The translations under genes and the position numbers were made by a program. Below, one piece after another: positions 11,166 through 21,580 of a DNA stretch of 64,000 nt (position 1 is the stretch's first letter; each line of letters begins with the position of its first letter). The notes under the pieces were generated by a model. That model ran no database searches, was not told the DNA's origin, and saw only the letters and a list, made by a program, of their open reading frames with translations. The stretch lies in NCBI GenBank assembly GCA_032622095.1, contig CP136067.1:48529549-48593548 (forward strand). Reading direction: 5' to 3'. The stretch is from Siphonodentalium dalli (lineage: Eukaryota; Mollusca; Scaphopoda; Gadilida; Siphonodentaliidae).

Positions 11166-12256
11166 GATGGGATTCCATTGTTTTTGACCATTGGAGCTTT
11201 TTTATGCCTTTTGGCAGGTGTGGCTTTCTCTGCTGCGCTTATTATCATTTGGCCAAACTTCACAATGGATTCTTCCAGATTATTGTGTATAGTGGTCTGT
11301 GTTAGGTGATTGGTTTTGTCTATATGGTGTCTGTAGAGAACTAAATCACATTTTTTCCAGTTTGTTCTTTTTTGTAAGATGTTTTCAAGACTATTTTGTA
11401 TTTTTTCAAAGGGTGCTATTTTCATTTCGACTTTAATGAGCTCATGATCAGATACATTTAATGGAACATCGATAACTTGCATATTTGATAGAATTTTGTC
11501 ATGTTTTGTGGATTCAATAAAATAGTCTATGATGGATTGTGATTTCCCATTATGATGTCTAAATGTGAATTCCGGGACATATCCATTAGGTATGGTAAGC
11601 TCATGGTCTATATAGAACTTTTTTGAAAAGTTTGTCTTGCTCATTAGGTGGTTGTCTATCTAATGAAGCGTTCATATCCCCTGCTATTATTATTTTATGA
11701 TCTGAGTATTTTATCATAATAGCATATATTTTTTCCAGTGTCTCATTGTATTCATCTTTATCTTTTTTATCAGCCGAGTGAGTGTTACTGGGCATGTATG
11801 CATTTATTAGGCATATATTTGTTGGGCTGCTTTTGATTGTAATACAGATCATTCTGTTGTCACCATCTTCTTTAGCGTCGATGATTTTATTGAGATTTTT
11901 GTGCCATAAGGTTGATACTCCCCCATAGCCCCTGATCCGCATGTTTGGTGGTAGTGGTTCATTCTGATCTACTGACTTACTGAAGTTGTTAAAGTTTTCG
12001 GCTAGTTCTTTTATTCGAGCAATTTGATATTGGAAAAGCCAGTGTTCTTGGATACATATGATGTCGTATGTTTCTATTGCATGTTGTAATACCACTTTGT
12101 TTGTGTTTATATTTTGGATGTTAATTGAAGCTATATTGAGTTTTTGTGTCTCAATTATATTTTCGATTCTTAACGGAGAATGTTGATTTATTACTGATGT
12201 TGTCTCCCATGAACCTTCACAAATGACGAATGAAATAGTTCCACTTTCGAAAAATG
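11162..12256 (-). pseudogene. LINE ORF2, APE-like endonuclease part
   Basis: Endonuclease motifs: LNIASINIQNIN at the start, DIICIQEHWLF (metal-binding Glu), GYGGVSTLWH, AGDMNASLD (the GDxN box) and VSDHELIKV (the SDH box with the catalytic His). The frame shifts once between 11601 and 11644, in an A-rich stretch, and again near 11165. Such enzymes nick the target DNA to prime reverse transcription. Confidence 0.85.
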
Positions 12257-12490
12257 TTCATCGTTGCAATAAATCGTCGACTAAGAATTTTCTGTCATGT
12301 ATAAACGTATAAACATGTTCACTTGTCTAATATGGTACCAATATATCTCCCATGGCAAACACAGTTTGTCTATTTGTAAAGATTTCATATCAATACGCAT
12401 TTCTCGGAATTCATGCAGGTGAAAAGTTGTGACGTATATGCATGTCGTTTTCACGCGAGCCATGTCGATTTCACTTCACTCAAACATTAA

Positions 12491-12943
12491 AGATGCATAA
12501 TCCGATTAAGCGCCCCCACAATTACTATTTATTTGGATTCGGGGGTAAAAAATATTTCATTCGAGTCGAGGAACCCACCTATCAAAGCTCATAGTTACTA
12601 GATATCGATTTTTGAATCTATTATTTTTCACCATCGATACTTAATAGTGGCCCAGTAAAAAGTCGACGAGCCACGGTCTCGGACCAAATTGCGGATGAAG
12701 ATGGATAACTCTAAAATCAAGAGGCTTTGTGTTGATAATATGGCCAAATTTCGACGAACAACATGTTGATAAATAACACGTTTCAGGCAATTTTATACTA
12801 TATAGTTGACAGTCACTAGCATTATTTTTGGGCAATTAATCAATTCTGATAACTGAAGCGGCATTTCCAAAAAAAATTATTGTTGTTGTTGGAATCTGAT
12901 TATATGAGGACCATCGAATGGGATTGAGTACCTTTAACCCTGT
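12491..12943 (+). mobile_element. TTAA-flanked MITE, family D (copy 1)
   Basis: TTAA at 12487-12490 and 12944-12947. The right end is complementary to AGGTACTCAATCC; the left end is decayed. Interior shared with 30629-31097 and 39672-40140. Confidence 0.75.
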
Positions 12944-13345
12944 AACCCGCTTTGTTTCTACGTATATATCGAAATCATCCACGATAATCACGAACATTCA
13001 TGCACAGAATTAATGAGGCTCTTGGTTTGGGAGAAAAATGATTCATCGTGACCTGGGATATGGGTATGGAAAAGTCATCCTCGGCAAGCCTCGTGTCCGC
13101 GCGACCCAAATATCTGGCCCCGAGGGCAACATTTTGTCCATCTCACATCCCAGGTCATGATGGATAATATTAGTCTCCAGATGAGCCAGTGCGCGGAAAT
13201 GGTGCATGGTATAGCTAGGCTACGCATCACATTTATTGTACTATTTATATGTTTTTCCAAGGATATACCAAAAAATAGTAAGATCGAACGCCCATTCACG
13301 AGAGGTTTTGGTAGTCAGATATCGACTTTCGAAAGAGAAAGAATC
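12944..13345. other. Spacer between two family D elements
   Basis: No gene. Contains a small inverted repeat: GTGACCTGGGATATG near 13049 and CACATCCCAGGTCA near 13143. Confidence 0.35.
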
Positions 13346-13349
13346 TTAA

Positions 13350-13680
13350 AGGTACTCAAACCGATCAGACGCTCCTAATTTGCTATTTCTTTGGCTTCGG
13401 GCGTAAAAAATATTTGATTCGAGTTGAGGAACCCAACCATCAAAGCTCAGTGTGATCAGATATCGATTTTTGAAGTTTTATTTCTCGAGATGTGTAATGA
13501 TATGTGGCCGAGAAACGCGTGGTCAAACGGGGGGGGGGTCTCGGACAAAATTGCGGATGAAGATGGATAACTCTAACATCAAGAAGTCAAATTTTGTGAT
13601 ACTTTAGTGATAATACGGCCATATTTTGTTGAACAAAATGATGATAAATAACAAGTTATGGAAAATTTGATACCATAGTT
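13350..13680 (+). mobile_element. TTAA-type MITE, family D (copy 2, right end lost)
   Basis: TTAA at 13346-13349 then AGGTACTCAAACCGAT. Matches the left part of family D, with a run of ten G near 13530. The right terminus is not found, so it is truncated. Confidence 0.7.
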
Positions 13681-14990
13681 GCTAAAACAGGCTCCCTTTT
13701 GGTGCATTTATTCAACAACAACATTTGTATCGTTTAAACATGTACCTTCATTTTGTACTTGGTTTAAAAATTTTGATTAAAAAAAAAATTTAGATGCTCA
13801 CCCCACCGTCCCATATGCAACAAATATGTGAAATTCTAAATTTTTCGCCAGGTACCGTGGTCATAATTATCAGAATCTCGCGCGCAGTAGGTGGAGGGGT
13901 GTGACATATATTTAGTGAATTTAAGTCCATTGATTGATTGATTTATTTATTTTTGATATAAAGACATACACGTATATTGTTTTAACAGGTTACAAATATA
14001 ATAAATTACAAGCAAATAAAAAGGAGTTTTTAACATAATTTCAGTTGTTAGGCTATATAAGAAATCGCAAATTTTGAAACAAAAATGAGGCTGTATAGAA
14101 GTCAAAGTGAATACCAATGGTATGATGGCTGAAATTTAGAAAAAAAATCGTAGATTACATGTACGCTAGATATCGGGGATGGCACAAAAAGCACTCGAAG
14201 GCTTAAATCCATTGTGGTCCCCTGATATGCTACCGGCCACGAGGCAGACAATATAGTTACCACAAAATTCTCCATTTTGATACTAAAAAATAATGGTAAT
14301 GACATCAATGTTAATATATTGATATTTTACATTGATAAAGCCATCATCAATGTGGATAAAATAATTTATCATCATAAGTGCTACATTTACAAGTAATCTT
14401 ATGATTGTGAATATGTTTATTTTAAAAGAAATGATCATTTCACCGACCAGGTGGATGCGACGCCTGGCAGATCCATTTAACATAACAAGTCTGACACTCG
14501 TCTCATTCACCGGGTCTATGAATACTGACCGATATAATATTATATTAATATAATTTACCGATATTGTACGGTACGTACCGGTTTATTTCTGACTGAGTGT
14601 GCGCGTTTTATACGATACCAATTTTGCCTCCGGGGAATTTCCGTATTCTTTGTTTCAAGTTTACAACTTCTCTGTGGCACAAATCGACAATAAATTATAT
14701 ATTATTTCAAGATTATAGTGTCCTACAATGTTAGTCTATTGAAATATATCTGTTCGTTGATATTGACTCGATGTTTTGAGGTATTCACCTAATTTCGTTA
14801 TCTAACCTAATTTCGTTATATTACTATACTATAGTATAAGTTATAACTAATATAGTTAATATATACTAAATATAATGATAAATAATGATTCTACATAAAT
14901 CTTTTAACGTTATCTTTAATGGCTTGTAAGTTATTGGTGATGCAGCATTGTGGTCCACTCAAGCAGCAAGTAAATCGGTTACAACTTACA
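13681..14990. other. AT-rich spacer, no gene seen
   Basis: Simple ATTG/ATTT units at 13929-13950 and very AT-rich sequence at 14530-14900. ORFs here are short and show no protein-like features. Confidence 0.35.
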
Positions 14991-15223
14991 GGATGTTTCA
15001 TATCGTGGTCGTTTGCTACCTGGACATTTTGTACCATCTGGTCGTTTCGTACCATATTTTTTGGTCATTTCGTACTGCATTGTTTGGTCGTTTTGTACCA
15101 TATAGGAAATCAATTGGTCATCTCGTACCAAAGTTCAAAATGTGTAAAACAGCAACATATTAACAGTAGCTAGAATGGACTGCTATTTTCTTGAAAATAA
15201 GAAAAAGCCAAAGTATAATTATT

Positions 15224-16748
15224 CTGAAGTGAAGGGGTCACTCTCACCAAAAAAAGTGCTGAAGGGTACACAGGGTTTGAAAATGTGCTGAAGGGTACAC
15301 ATGGTTTGTGATCGGCACTAACACCGTTACTAAAACTGTATTTCTGAAAGTCTGACCACAGTCCTAGGAATCACTGTCCATGTAATATTAAATTTGATTA
15401 AAATATAACAAATATATCTAGATACATTACCTCTACTATACAGATAACAGGTACAGTTGGGCAACATCAGATTTTGTTATTATGAAAACCATCATCTCAT
15501 TGGCTGGAGACCACCCCCTGTGCTCTATCACTAAAACGAACAATTCAATTTTTCGTTCGAAAAAAATGCATTTATCTCCCCACATTTGACATGTGACAAT
15601 TAAAGTGATAACGAACAATTCAATTTTTCGTTCGAAAAAAATGCATTTATCTCCCCACATTTGACAATTAAGTTAATTGTTCTTAATGTGCTCGTCGGGT
15701 CATATCAACTGTACCTTGTCTGAGTTGTACATAAATCGTAATTTTCCATCCAATATTCACATTGAATAACTGTTGGCTATTATCAAGTGACGTAATTCTG
15801 CAAAATTGTTTAAAACAGAAAGTTATCAATCCAGTTCCCTATTACACATTACTTTTGCAGCCAAACCCAGCACGAGTTATCTCCCATTGCCACTCTTGAG
15901 ATGCGGAGTTAACCGGGAGCTTGGAATATAAAATTTGCTTTCACATCTCACGGTATCAACCATCCCCAGGGCCCTACTTGAAAATATATAGATATATTAG
16001 TTTGAGATGGTCATTTCTACATTTATCTAGTAATGAGAATGAGTTAAAATGTGCACTTAGTAGTGTACAGCAGAGCCAGTTTTACCACACCCGACGTCTG
16101 TTTACTCACATCCGTAATCCCTTTTATTCGGATTATCACCGGGTGCGAATAAGTAAAATGGTATTTATAGAATGGATATGTTTTTCCAAAATCGTATGAG
16201 AAAATTCCACCGAGTTTGCACCTGAAGGAATATTCGAGTAACTAACAGCTATTTTCTCGTAAGTGGGTAAAGATACTAACAATCTGAATACACCATCGTT
16301 TCAAGAAAAAAATACGGAATATTATGATATAAACTCAGAATTCGCGAATGTTTGTGTGGCATAAAATTTTAACTCTTGTAATTTCGTGAAAATCATCCAC
16401 CAATGAAAATGCAGTACACAAACTTTTTACTTTCCAAACTGTACTTAATATAACTATAATAACTAAATATAAAATATTGATTTAATATTATTAAATAATA
16501 TTTTATTCAACTAACAGTGATTCCTAGGGACTGTGGTCTGACGCCCATTAGCAGTTTGTTTTCAGTTCATTTTAATGTTCAATGGGACCAGGAACGCAAA
16601 CAATCCTTCTCTAACAGAAATCATGGCAAATACGAAAACTAAACGTCATTTAGAACAGATTTCAAAACCTGTGTAGTGTGTACCCTTCAGCACATTTTCA
16701 AAACCTGTGTACCCTTCAGCACTTTTTTTGGTGAGGGGTCCCTTCAGC
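15224..16748. mobile_element. 1.5-kb element with long TIRs
   Basis: Left arm 15224-15305 and right arm 16657-16748 are inverted copies containing CACCAAAAAAAGTGCTGAAG and, within each arm, the sub-repeat GTGCTGAAGGGTACACAGG twice. A second inner pair (15351-15378, 16514-16541) reads CTGACCACAGTCCTAGGAAT. No transposase ORF. Superfamily unknown. Confidence 0.65.
15536..15665 (+). repeat. 75-bp tandem duplication
   Basis: Two copies, starting at 15536 and 15611, each beginning ACGAACAATTCAATTTTTCG. It lies inside the 1.5-kb TIR element and is nearly identical between copies, so recent. Confidence 0.8.
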
Positions 16749-16828
16749 CTAATTCACTTTTCGGCCAGCGGCCGATAACCTCGCCTACAGCTTAGAGCTG
16801 GCTGCGGTAAGACAATCAAATGGTAAAT

Positions 16829-18255
16829 ATGAGTGAAACTGTGAAGCCGTGCATAGGAGCTCTGTCGGATTTGCCGGACAATTTCGATAAAATCTTTTTT
16901 AATTCGGTGGGAACATCTTTAAAATCCTGTTAGGGGGCGGCAGTAAGACAGTCTAGCCTGACTATGCCACCCCCTCGAATATACAATGTAATATTTGTCA
17001 AATGTATCATGTATTAATATGTGTATATTGAAATAAAATATCCTATCCTATCCTATCCTATCAGCAAGGTTTCAGATACTATAGCGAAGGTTATGTCCAC
17101 AACGTGTCAATAAATAAGTTGGAAAATAAACTGTTTGTTGGAGCAAAATGTCACCGAAACCAGCGGAAAAATGAAAGTCCACTCCAGGTTGATTTAGAGG
17201 TTGATTCATCGAATATTTCCGATGTCCACTGCTCTTGTCAAGCTGGGTGAGTGCAATAATTATATCTTTTTAATGCTGCATTATTTTTGTGAATATACAA
17301 GTTTGTGCTGTGCAACCCACGGTTTACCCACCATACATTTGCCGAAACTATACGATCAATATGTGGAATATATATCCGATCCGTAAATTCCGAGCTTATT
17401 ATTCATAACGAGTGATTTTGATGTTTATATACATTTTAGTATTATGTTCGTATGCTATGACGCTCAGAACGTTTGTGTTGCTACTGATTTTGGTCAAGCC
17501 GCCCCTCCCGATCAGCAATCGTGCGCGACGTCAAGCCTGCTCGTTTGAATTTTTTCATTGTAATGTACATTTCTTCAAAACATTTTGTAGCTAAATGACG
17601 ATTTAAACGTAAGAATCAACATTTATTATCACCACCTAAATTTATTGCGTTTGTCAACACAAATTAGCATCAAGTCTGGTTGGTGTATAAACAATATTTA
17701 TTTTTTAAAATCAAATAAAAAACACAAACACAATACAATACAAATATAGAGAAGTCTGTTTGGGTCACCTAATCGCATTTCAATTCGCCCTATAGACCTA
17801 ATCGGGCCCAATGCTGCTGATACACACTGATTCTGTATTGGTAATTTATATCTATAAAACGTTTAAAATGCGCTGACCTTATATTACCTTTACTCACCCC
17901 AATATTCCAAAATGTTATATATGGGGGATTTACTTTGTGAAATACATACAACCCCCAGCCCTACCCAACAAGCTGGTCATCTGAGGATTTAGTTTTTTTC
18001 CGAAACAGTGGTTGTTGTTCACATGCGGTTGGTGTTATTCTGTCCTTACAACAATGGCAACTACATGGATTGAAAGATATTCCATAAAAACTGACACCCG
18101 TTCCTCAACAGTCACTGTGGTCTGTTCGACGTGGTGACAAGATCGAGCCCGTGGCGATCACCAAGTTATGTGTAACAAAGGCCAGACTTCCAACTGATCG
18201 ACAAAGAAAGAAGCCAAGTGTGATGAGACTTGTTTATTATAGGTATAACTGTCAT
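16829..18255 (+). pseudogene. SWIM zinc-finger domain protein, broken, intron retained
   Basis: Exon 17065-17246 encodes YYSEGYVHNVSINKLENKLF up to VHCSCQAG and ends at donor GTGAGT. Exon 2 starts at 18009 after CCGAAACAG and resumes in phase with GCCSHAVGVILSLQQW. Together they give the SWIM pattern C-x-C (17230, 17236) and C-x-H (18016, 18022). The frame then runs on as SLWSVRRGDKIEPVAITK and ARLPTDRQRKKPSVMRL after an in-frame TAA at 18085-18087. An ATG at 16829 opens a fitting N-terminal piece (LSDLPDNFDKIFFNSVGTSL) that is cut off by a retroposon remnant. Invertebrate proteins of this type often join a SWIM finger to a YqaJ-like nuclease (family knowledge, recalled); no nuclease part is seen here. 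The stop and the insertion argue for a pseudogene. Confidence 0.75.
16931..17064 (+). mobile_element. Retroposon remnant with TATCC tail
   Basis: About 130 bp starting TTAGGGGGCGGCAGTAAG and ending AATAAAATATCCTATCC, with the pentamer repeated about five times to 17062. It looks like a 5'-truncated LINE or SINE. It directly precedes the SWIM exon, and its tail plus CAG would serve as a splice acceptor tract. Confidence 0.55.
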
Positions 18256-19889
18256 TGAGACAACACATATTATAAATCAATTACTTCACACGTCATTACT
18301 AATGCAGCCAGGGTGTAAGTGACACTCTCGTTATTTGGCAGACTCATTAACAAAGGTGATTAGCATGACATGGATCCGGTTAAACATGGTTTTATTGGGC
18401 CGGGACTGAGACCCCATTTTGCACATAATTACCTCATTACGTAATCCCATAATCAGTTGCAGCTCACGAACTGTGAACACACCTCATATGAACTGCCTAC
18501 TCAAATTTTATAGCAGTCAGATATAGGAACACACTAACTATTCAATTATAATAACATAGTTTGTCAATGTCAACTTTCGGCTTCGCAAGCGGAATAAAAT
18601 TCACTCCGATACATCTATCCGGGTATCGATTGTCAGTGTTACACCTCCCATGGTTACACGTATTCACCATTTTATGAAAACCCGACTCAGCTTGGAAATA
18701 TTCTGGTGCACATCGAACAAATTATCCTTATGAACTGTTAACAAAACAAACGAAATCTCTCGGCGGGCGTCGAAATTAATCACCAAACCAGGAATAAATG
18801 ACAACATTTTCTGATTGGATGATAAGGTGATGCACGGATACTTAGTTTGAAATTTAATGAATCTTAAGGGCTAGATTGAGTCTAAATTGTTTTTATATTT
18901 ATTTTGGCCGTTAATTAGAATAACCAAATTGCGATTTACACAATTCAACATCAAGTGCAATCCATATCAATCCGTACATATCAACAATACACATGTATAC
19001 ACATAACACAACACAATTAATAAGAATTACACTTACTTCTTATACAGCCCATCACTTACTCTATCCATCACACTTTCCTTTAAATTTACTGACAGAATCA
19101 CATCAGATTTTACTAAAACTATTAATATTTAAAAATTAGTAATCAACTTTAACTTATTTTTATTTGGGTGGGTGGGAATGGGTGAATTTCGATCCGGTCG
19201 CGACCGCTGTGAAACCAAAAATGAATTATGTGCCAAATCCAGCGATCCACTACAAATATAATCGCACGAGATTATCCAGCGATTCACCAGGCAAACGTAG
19301 AGCGAGCCATTGTGTGTGATTAAAATCCGTGACTGATTAGACGTCGACCCATATAATTTGTCGGGTAACAATTTGGCCATGTTAAGGCAGTAACATACCG
19401 GCAATGAGATATTTATAAAATTTTCAGAAAGAGATAACAGAATTATTTATTTCCTCTCTTAGCCTAGCTTCATTAATTATTTTGTATATGGCCAAAATAA
19501 CACTTTCTGATTGGATGATAAGGTGATGCACGGATACTTAGTTTGTAATTTAATAGTCTTGCTAATTACACAAAAATTTATGTTTAATCCGAACAAACAT
19601 CCGCCGATATTGAGTGTTGCTACGCTATTAAGAAACATTGATGTCTTACCGGAAATCACGCTAGGCTCTCAGTGAAAGATGCCGTTATCTGATTGGATAA
19701 TGCCGATATCTGCCGAAGCGTCAATTACCACCTGCCTTCTTGATCACACCTCGTTCGAAATTTGTGAGTTGTTTTTTTTTGGGATCCTATAAGAAACGTG
19801 AGAAACCCCATCATTTCATCATTCATCTCACAATCATGTCTGATTTTCTCTCTGATGTTAACTGTATACAGTGTTCAAGTCTGCGTCAA
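18256..19889. other. Spacer inside the ~5-kb block
   Basis: No confident gene. A ~45-bp segment beginning TTTCTGATTGGATGATAAGG occurs twice, at 18808 and 19504, in the same orientation. A 91-codon minus frame (19404-19129) lies between them; I do not recognise it. Confidence 0.4.
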
Positions 19890-20033
19890 GACGACCAAAC
19901 GATTTCCTACATGTTACGAAACAACCAATTGATTTCCTATATGGTATGAAATGACTAAAAAAATATGGTACGAAACGAACAGATGCTACGAAATACCGGT
20001 ATCTGGTACGAAACGACCATGGTACAAAACATC

Positions 20034-20850
20034 TAGAATGCGCTAAATTGAGCTAAATAATTAAATGTGATTTCAGTCCATTTCCTCAATTCAACACATG
20101 TCGCAAATTATCGCGATGCAAATTTACTTTCATTTAATAGTTAGCCCCCACGTCAAGCTTCACAGAAACACCTTTGGTACAACTAATTAAATCAGCCGTT
20201 ATGCGATCAAAGGCGATTTGATTAAAACTTTTCGGAGATTGATTAAACTTCTTATCAAAATTGTGTACATAAAAATGCCGCTTCTGCATATGCATTTACC
20301 TGGAATGTATTTCTGAAGGTCAAGGTCACAATTTCTTGTCCGATTTGATAAACCGCTGGCATCCATTTACAAGAAATATTTGTTCCAAAGTGACTGAACT
20401 CCCATTAGGAGAAGAAGAAATAGTGAAGAACAAGCGGGAAAAACATTCGTATTCTACTGTATAATTTCACGCATCGCTTACTGTGTTTTCTACATGTGTT
20501 TTGTCGATATGGTTAAGCACATGGCTTTCCATACGCATTCTAACCAGTGAAATTTAATTTAAATCATACTTATAAACATATAGAGGGAGCCTGTTTTGAG
20601 CAGCCAATCAGAATGTTTGTTTCATTTTATCTTTAAGTTTATAGGATAATATAGATGGTGATGCGAAGTTGACACGGTGTCTGGCCCAAGATTTACCGAT
20701 TGAAAAGTCAATTAAACACTATTTTCTCTTAAGGATTTTAATGAAAACATATGTCAATATTCTTCGCGATAATGCGATGCATGTGTTGAAATACTTGAAG
20801 TCGGCGGGTATATAGTCGACGTCTTCGTCCGTACGTCCGTACACACATTT
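20034..20850. other. Intergenic, no gene seen
   Basis: AT-rich sequence with no recognisable coding frame or repeat. Confidence 0.35.
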
Positions 20851-21345
20851 TGCATTATTGTTCAGCAACCGCTGGGCAGATTTAGCTGATATTTGGTATG
20901 GTGATAGAGCAGCATGGGGGAACAGCTACATGCATAGCGCGGGTTTCGTCCACCCATTTTTACCAGAGTTATGGCCCTTTTTTTACTTAGAAAATTCAAT
21001 TTTTCTCTTGTTTTTTTGGTTTCCAGATGATAGTGTGAGCTTTGGTGGTACGATTGCAAATCCCGTATTTTTGTGGATCAGTTATATGAAAATACATGTC
21101 AAGTGCGAATTTGGGTATGATCTGATGATTTTTGCCAGAGTAATGGCCCTTTTTTCAACTTAGAAAATTTGAATTTTCGCTTGTTTTTGGGTTTCCGGAT
21201 CGCTTGTTTTGTGATTTTTAGTCAACATTTCTGTATGAACTTCTTTTGGAATGGTCATATAGACCTCCTCGGATATCCGCAGTTTCGTCCATGCTTAATC
21301 CAAATTGCTACGGTCGGGGGCAAATGCCACGCGACAGCGTACCTC
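20851..21345 (+). repeat. Interspersed repeat family H (copy 1)
   Basis: Begins after CTTCGTCCGTACGTCCGTAC and contains the recurring blocks TTTCCAGATGATA, CCAGAGTTATGGCCCTTTTT and ACTTAGAAAATT. Related stretches lie at 31.4-32.0, 34.4-35.2, 38.4, 43.4 and 46.0 kb. Open frames across it are by-products of the repeat. Confidence 0.6.
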
Positions 21346-21580
21346 TTGTTTACTATGTCAGTATTTTATGACAAGCAAGTATAAGACAATAGGTTTATCA
21401 GCGAATGTGAATGGCAACAGAGTAAACTGTGGCTCGTTGTTGTCAGCAAGGATACAGGATGAAATAATATTTATGCTTTGATGACAGATACTTGTAGATT
21501 GATGCCTGTGTATAGCAATATTAAACGTACATGTAGTTTCCGGGTGTCACTTAGATATTTATTGCTACTTTGATACTTAT

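Larger units (their letters stand above)
8793..12258 (-). mobile_element. APE-type non-LTR retrotransposon (LINE), decayed ORF2
   Basis: A minus-strand LINE: apurinic-like endonuclease, reverse transcriptase, then a C-terminal region with one Zn knuckle. The open stretches are 12256-11601, 11644-11162, 11165-10407, 10403-10053, 10155-9868 and 9929-8793. They are joined by about four frameshifts and one in-frame TAG at 10406-10404, so it is inactive. There is no RNase H after the RT. The clade is uncertain: NYRGITIS is not the NYRPISLL form usual for CR1, L2 and Jockey. The 5' end is probably truncated; an in-frame TGA lies just above 12256 and no ATG precedes the endonuclease. The 3' UTR probably extends toward 8.4 kb. 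Confidence 0.9.
14991..20033. mobile_element. ~5-kb block bounded by inverted repeats (candidate composite transposon)
   Basis: Left arm 14991-15140 and right arm 19890-20033 are inverted copies built on GGTCGTTTCGTACCAT. They align nearly colinearly: both contain GATGTTT at the outer end, then TTTCGTACCATATTTTTT, then ACCATATAGGAAATCAATTG. Between them lie a 1.5-kb TIR element and the SWIM pseudogene. No clear target duplication is seen. No transposase is recognised inside. The inverted pair is observed; the transposon reading is inference. Confidence 0.5.
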
